Part shown: positions 4,888 through 7,135 of the stretch, piece by piece
How the letters are laid out: each line of letters opens with the position of its first letter
Numbering within the stretch: the stretch's first letter is position 1
Assembly: GCA_021787255.1 (NCBI GenBank)
Contig: JAJYMD010000290.1
Location: 1-7,135 of the forward strand
Reading direction: 5' to 3'
Origin: Actinomycetes bacterium
GTDB lineage: Bacteria; Actinomycetota; Acidimicrobiia; Acidimicrobiales; RAAP-2
Length of the DNA stretch: 7,135 bases
Made by a program: the position numbers and the translations under genes
The notes under the pieces: generated by a model
Told to the model about the DNA's origin: nothing
Database searches by the model: none
What the model saw: only the letters and a program-made list of their open reading frames with translations

Positions 4888-5853
4888 ATGGACAGGATCT
4901 GGGTGCTCGCCGAGACGGGCGAGCAGGGGCCGACGCCGCTCACCCTCGAGCTGCTCGCCGCGGCTCGTGGGCTCGCGCCGAGGGTCGAAGCCGTCGCCTG
5001 GGGACCCGGCACCGCGTCGATCGCCGGCGTCCTCGGCGAGCACGGCGCGTCACGCGTCTACGACGTCGGCGACCTCGCCGGGGCGCTGCCCGGCGCGCCG
5101 GTCGCCGCCGCGATGGCCGCCTTGGTCGAGCGGGGCGAGCGGCCCGACGCGGTCCTCTTCCCCGCCTCCTACGACGGACGCGACGTCGCAGGGAGGCTGT
5201 CGGTCCGCCTCGACCGTCCGGTCCTCACGAACGTCACCGGGCTTTCCGTGCGCGACGGGTCGCTCGTCACCGAGCACCCGGTCTTTGGCGGCGCCCAGAT
5301 CGTGCACGCGCGCTTCACCGGGGAAGGGCCCGGCATCTACGTCGTGCGCGCGAAGTCGTTCGCCGCGGCTTCTGCCGGCGGAGCCGCGGCGGAGGTCGTC
5401 GCGGCGCCGGCGGGCGACGTCGGCCCGACGGGTGCCGCGAGGATCGTCGAGCGCCACGCCGAGGAGGCGAGCGGACCGAAGCTCGACGAAGCGGCGGTGG
5501 TCGTCTCGGGAGGGCGCGGCCTCGGCTCGGCGGACAGCTACGCGCTGGTCGAAGAGCTCGCCCGCCTGCTGCACGGCGCGCCCGGGGCGAGCCGTGCGAT
5601 CGTGGACGCAGGTTGGGTGCCGTACTCGCACCAGGTCGGCCAGACCGGCAAGACCGTGAAGCCGACACTGTACGTCGCGTGCGGGATCTCCGGTGCGACC
5701 CAGCACCTCGTCGGGATGAAGGGCTCGAAGAGCATCGTCGCGATCAACAAGGACCGGGAGGCGCCGATCTTCTCGGTGGCGGACCTCGGCGTCGTCGGCG
5801 ACGTGCACAAGGTGCTCCCGGCGCTGATCGAGGCGCTGAGGTCCAGATCCTGA
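4888..5853 (+). CDS. Electron transfer flavoprotein alpha subunit
   Basis: A 321-residue EtfA (FixB family), usual length. The N-terminal domain starts [11 protein letters not shown]. The C-terminal FAD domain holds SGGRGLGS (207-214), [12 protein letters not shown] (248-259) and the family signature [19 protein letters not shown] (262-280), then IVAINKD (283-289). These residues bind the pyrophosphate and isoalloxazine parts of FAD. The protein pairs with the EtfB encoded one base upstream, acting as a soluble electron carrier in fatty-acid and amino-acid oxidation. The stop lies 9 bp from the stop of the convergent SCO1664-family gene, leaving almost no room for a terminator, so read-through antisense RNA is likely on one or both sides. 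Confidence 0.96.
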   Translation: MDRIWVLAETGEQGPTPLTLELLAAARGLAPRVEAVAWGPGTASIAGVLGEHGASRVYDVGDLAGALPGAPVAAAMAALVERGERPDAVLFPASYDGRDVAGRLSVRLDRPVLTNVTGLSVRDGSLVTEHPVFGGAQIVHARFTGEGPGIYVVRAKSFAAASAGGAAAEVVAAPAGDVGPTGAARIVERHAEEASGPKLDEAAVVVSGGRGLGSADSYALVEELARLLHGAPGASRAIVDAGWVPYSHQVGQTGKTVKPTLYVACGISGATQHLVGMKGSKSIVAINKDREAPIFSVADLGVVGDVHKVLPALIEALRSRS

Positions 5854-5862
5854 GGCTGGCGG

Positions 5863-6564
5863 TCAGACGAGCGGCCAGGGGTAGGGGCGGCCTGCGCCAG
5901 GAGCGGGGAGACGGCCCGCCCGTACGAGCGCCCTCGCCCGCCGGACGAGCGCGTCCAGCTCCTCGTCGTCGAGCAGCTCAAGGAGCTCGCCGGGGAGCGG
6001 CTCGGCTTCCACCCGCGCCAGCGCCTCACGGACGGCGTCGTCGAGGGGATCGCCGGCGAAGTCCCAGATGACCGTGCGCAGCTTCGGCTCGGCGTGGAAG
6101 GTGAGGCCGTGGTCGATCGCCCACAGCCTGCCCTCGGCGAGCAGCACGTGACCGCCCTTGCGATCGGCGTTGTTCGTGAGGACGTCGAACGCGGCGATGC
6201 GCCGGAGCTCTGGGTGCCAGCGCGGGTCGTCGCGCAAGGTGAAGTAGTGGGAGACCCCGTCCTCGTCCACCACGCGTTGGAGCGATCCCTCACCGAACGG
6301 CGCGTCGGCGCGCAGCACGGTCTCGGGGACGACGTCCCAGCCGAGCCAGTCGGACACCACCCTCGCGGCGACCTCCCGGCGGTGGAGCCCCGGGGGGAAG
6401 TCCCACAGCTCCCGCTCGCCCCGGCGCGGCTTGTACACGGCGAGCAGCTCGCGCCCGTCCAGCGCGCACGTCACGAGCAGCGTGACGTTCGAGCTCCCGG
6501 CGATCCGGCCGTGCACCTCGATCGCTCCGCGGCCGAGGACCTCTGTGGCCGCGGGGTCGGTCAC
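5863..6564 (-). CDS. SCO1664-family protein with PI4K-like kinase signature
   Basis: A 233-residue protein of the SCO1664 family, one of three uncharacterised proteins that co-occur in actinobacteria. The sequence carries a kinase-like signature: a probable nucleotide-binding lysine K45 in [16 protein letters not shown] (42-57), a catalytic-loop-like block [17 protein letters not shown] (126-142) with D134, R135, K136 and H139, and a metal-binding-like IDHGLTFH (150-157). These resemble the type II phosphatidylinositol 4-kinase loop (TDRG..N) and its IDNG motif. No membrane segment is present. The substrate (lipid, protein or small molecule) is unknown and catalysis is not shown. The GTG start at 6564 overlaps the DUF3090 stop as GTGA, so the two are translationally coupled. 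In some actinobacteria the cluster lies near mshC of mycothiol synthesis; here its downstream neighbour is convergent etfA instead. Confidence 0.88.
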   Translation of the reverse strand: MTDPAATEVLGRGAIEVHGRIAGSSNVTLLVTCALDGRELLAVYKPRRGERELWDFPPGLHRREVAARVVSDWLGWDVVPETVLRADAPFGEGSLQRVVDEDGVSHYFTLRDDPRWHPELRRIAAFDVLTNNADRKGGHVLLAEGRLWAIDHGLTFHAEPKLRTVIWDFAGDPLDDAVREALARVEAEPLPGELLELLDDEELDALVRRARALVRAGRLPAPGAGRPYPWPLV

Positions 6565-7037
6565 GTCCTGGGGGGACGGTGGCCGTTCGTGCGCGGGCAG
6601 TCGTGGCCGGCGGGGTCGAGGGGGAAGCCGCAGAGCGGGCAGGGCGGCCGGCCTGCCTGCACGAGGCTCGTCGCGCGCACGGCGAACGCCGCGGCCTGCT
6701 CCCTCGTGATCGCGATCCGCGCCACGGCGCCACCGTCGTCCGCCTCCTCCACGATCACGACGAGGCGGTCCGCGTCCTCGTCGTAGGAGACCCCGATGGT
6801 GCCCACCACCCAGTCGGGCTCGACGTCGACGTCGAAGTCGAGGTCCTGGGGAAGATGCCCCGGACGCCCCAGCTGGCGCACGACACGAGCGAGGTAGGTG
6901 GCGAGCACCGCGACCTGCTGCTTTTCGACCTTCACGGTCGCCTGCAGCGGGCCCTCGGAGAAGTGCAGGAGGAACAGGCGCTCTCCGACCGGGCCGCTCG
7001 TCCCGACCGTGAAGACGTCGGGCGCGTCCAGGTCCAT
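6561..7037 (-). CDS. DUF3090 family protein with C-terminal zinc-binding-like motif
   Basis: A DUF3090-type protein, 158 residues from the ATG at 7037, and a constant partner of the SCO1664 family. The body (about 8-120) is predicted alpha/beta with no known catalytic motif. It begins DVFTVGTSGPVGERLFLLHF, as family members do near their N-terminus. The C-terminal block GRPPCPLCGFPLDPAGHDCP, then RTNGH, has C133, C136, H145, C147 and H153, a plausible zinc-binding knuckle and the best-conserved part of the family. The start is uncertain: the ATG has only a weak AGGGA 10 nt upstream, and the frame stays open to the window edge through a charged repeat with no other start codon. The usual third gene of the trio, a histidine-phosphatase-like putative phosphomutase, would be expected just beyond the right edge. 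Function unknown. Confidence 0.85.
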   Translation of the reverse strand: MDLDAPDVFTVGTSGPVGERLFLLHFSEGPLQATVKVEKQQVAVLATYLARVVRQLGRPGHLPQDLDFDVDVEPDWVVGTIGVSYDEDADRLVVIVEEADDGGAVARIAITREQAAAFAVRATSLVQAGRPPCPLCGFPLDPAGHDCPRTNGHRPPRT

Positions 7038-7039
7038 GG

Positions 7040-7135
7040 TGTCGCCGTCCCTGTCGCCGTCCGTGTCGCCGGGCTCGTCGCGAGCGTCGCGCTCGTGTGG
7101 CTCGTCGCGCTCGTCGCGCTCGTCGCGCTCGTGTG
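7040..7135. repeat. 12 bp and 9 bp tandem repeats at the right edge
   Basis: Two 12 bp units (7040-7051 and 7052-7063, TGTCGCCGTCCC and TGTCGCCGTCCG) and a partial third lead into a 9 bp register from 7074 to the window end. CTCGTCGCG is exact at 7074, 7101, 7110 and 7119, with variants AGCGTCGCG at 7083 and CTCGTGTGG at 7092 and, truncated, at 7128. Both periods are multiples of three. On the minus strand in the DUF3090 frame they encode a charged run (HERDERDERDEP, then GDTDGDRDGDT). The array continues past the window. Confidence 0.9.

Noticed and set aside
3273..5012. Minus-strand open frame of 579 codons across GDPD and etfB
   Set aside because: It covers two well-identified plus-strand genes and the promoter region. 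The translation is low-complexity with no domain, a shadow of high third-position GC.
7074..7135. CRISPR-like array at the right edge
   Set aside because: The 9 bp units are directly adjacent with no spacers, a simple tandem repeat.

Overview
The window is very GC-rich chromosomal DNA from an actinobacterium (Actinomycetota). A WhiB-family iron-sulfur regulator, a PdtaS-type histidine kinase and the SCO1664/DUF3090 protein pair are all actinobacterial hallmarks, and GTG starts and four-base GTGA gene overlaps are common. No gene looks foreign, and I see no mobile element, CRISPR array, tRNA or rRNA. A deep-branching class such as Acidimicrobiia is my guess from the gene mix; it is not shown by the sequence.

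Layout from left to right. Bases 1-291 hold no gene I can recognise, but contain a GC-rich stem-loop (63-94) and a palindrome resembling a DosR/DevR box (132-147). A plus-strand pair follows: a PHP-type phosphatase resembling HisJ histidinol-phosphatase (292-1287), whose tail is a 4 x 27 bp in-frame repeat, and a full-length PdtaS-like sensor histidine kinase (1284-2774) that overlaps it by four bases. A 67 bp convergent gap with a 25 bp tandem duplication separates pdtaS from a minus-strand whiB1/wblE gene (2842-3180). From memory, convergent pdtaS-whiB1 is also the Mycobacterium tuberculosis arrangement (Rv3220c-Rv3219).

The 114 bp divergent region between whiB and the next operon (3181-3294) is the richest regulatory DNA here. 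It has a symmetric CRP-type box (TGTGA-N6-TCACA), and a perfect TATAAT on the minus strand that overlaps a TATAAG on the plus strand. Rightward lies a three-gene cluster: glycerophosphodiester phosphodiesterase (3295-4092), etfB (4107-4886) and etfA (4888-5853). The two ETF subunits form the flavoprotein that carries electrons from acyl-CoA and related dehydrogenases to the quinone pool.

Convergent to etfA, with only 9 bp between stop codons, is a minus-strand pair: DUF3090 (6561-7037) followed by an SCO1664-family protein with a PI4K-like kinase signature (5863-6564). They overlap by four bases and belong to a conserved actinobacterial trio of unknown function. The right edge (7040-7135) is a short-period repeat array with no minus-strand stop in any frame, so the N-terminus of the DUF3090 protein is unresolved. 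The less-explained parts are this kinase-like pair, the CRP/bidirectional-promoter control region, and the repeated appearance of small tandem duplications at gene ends.
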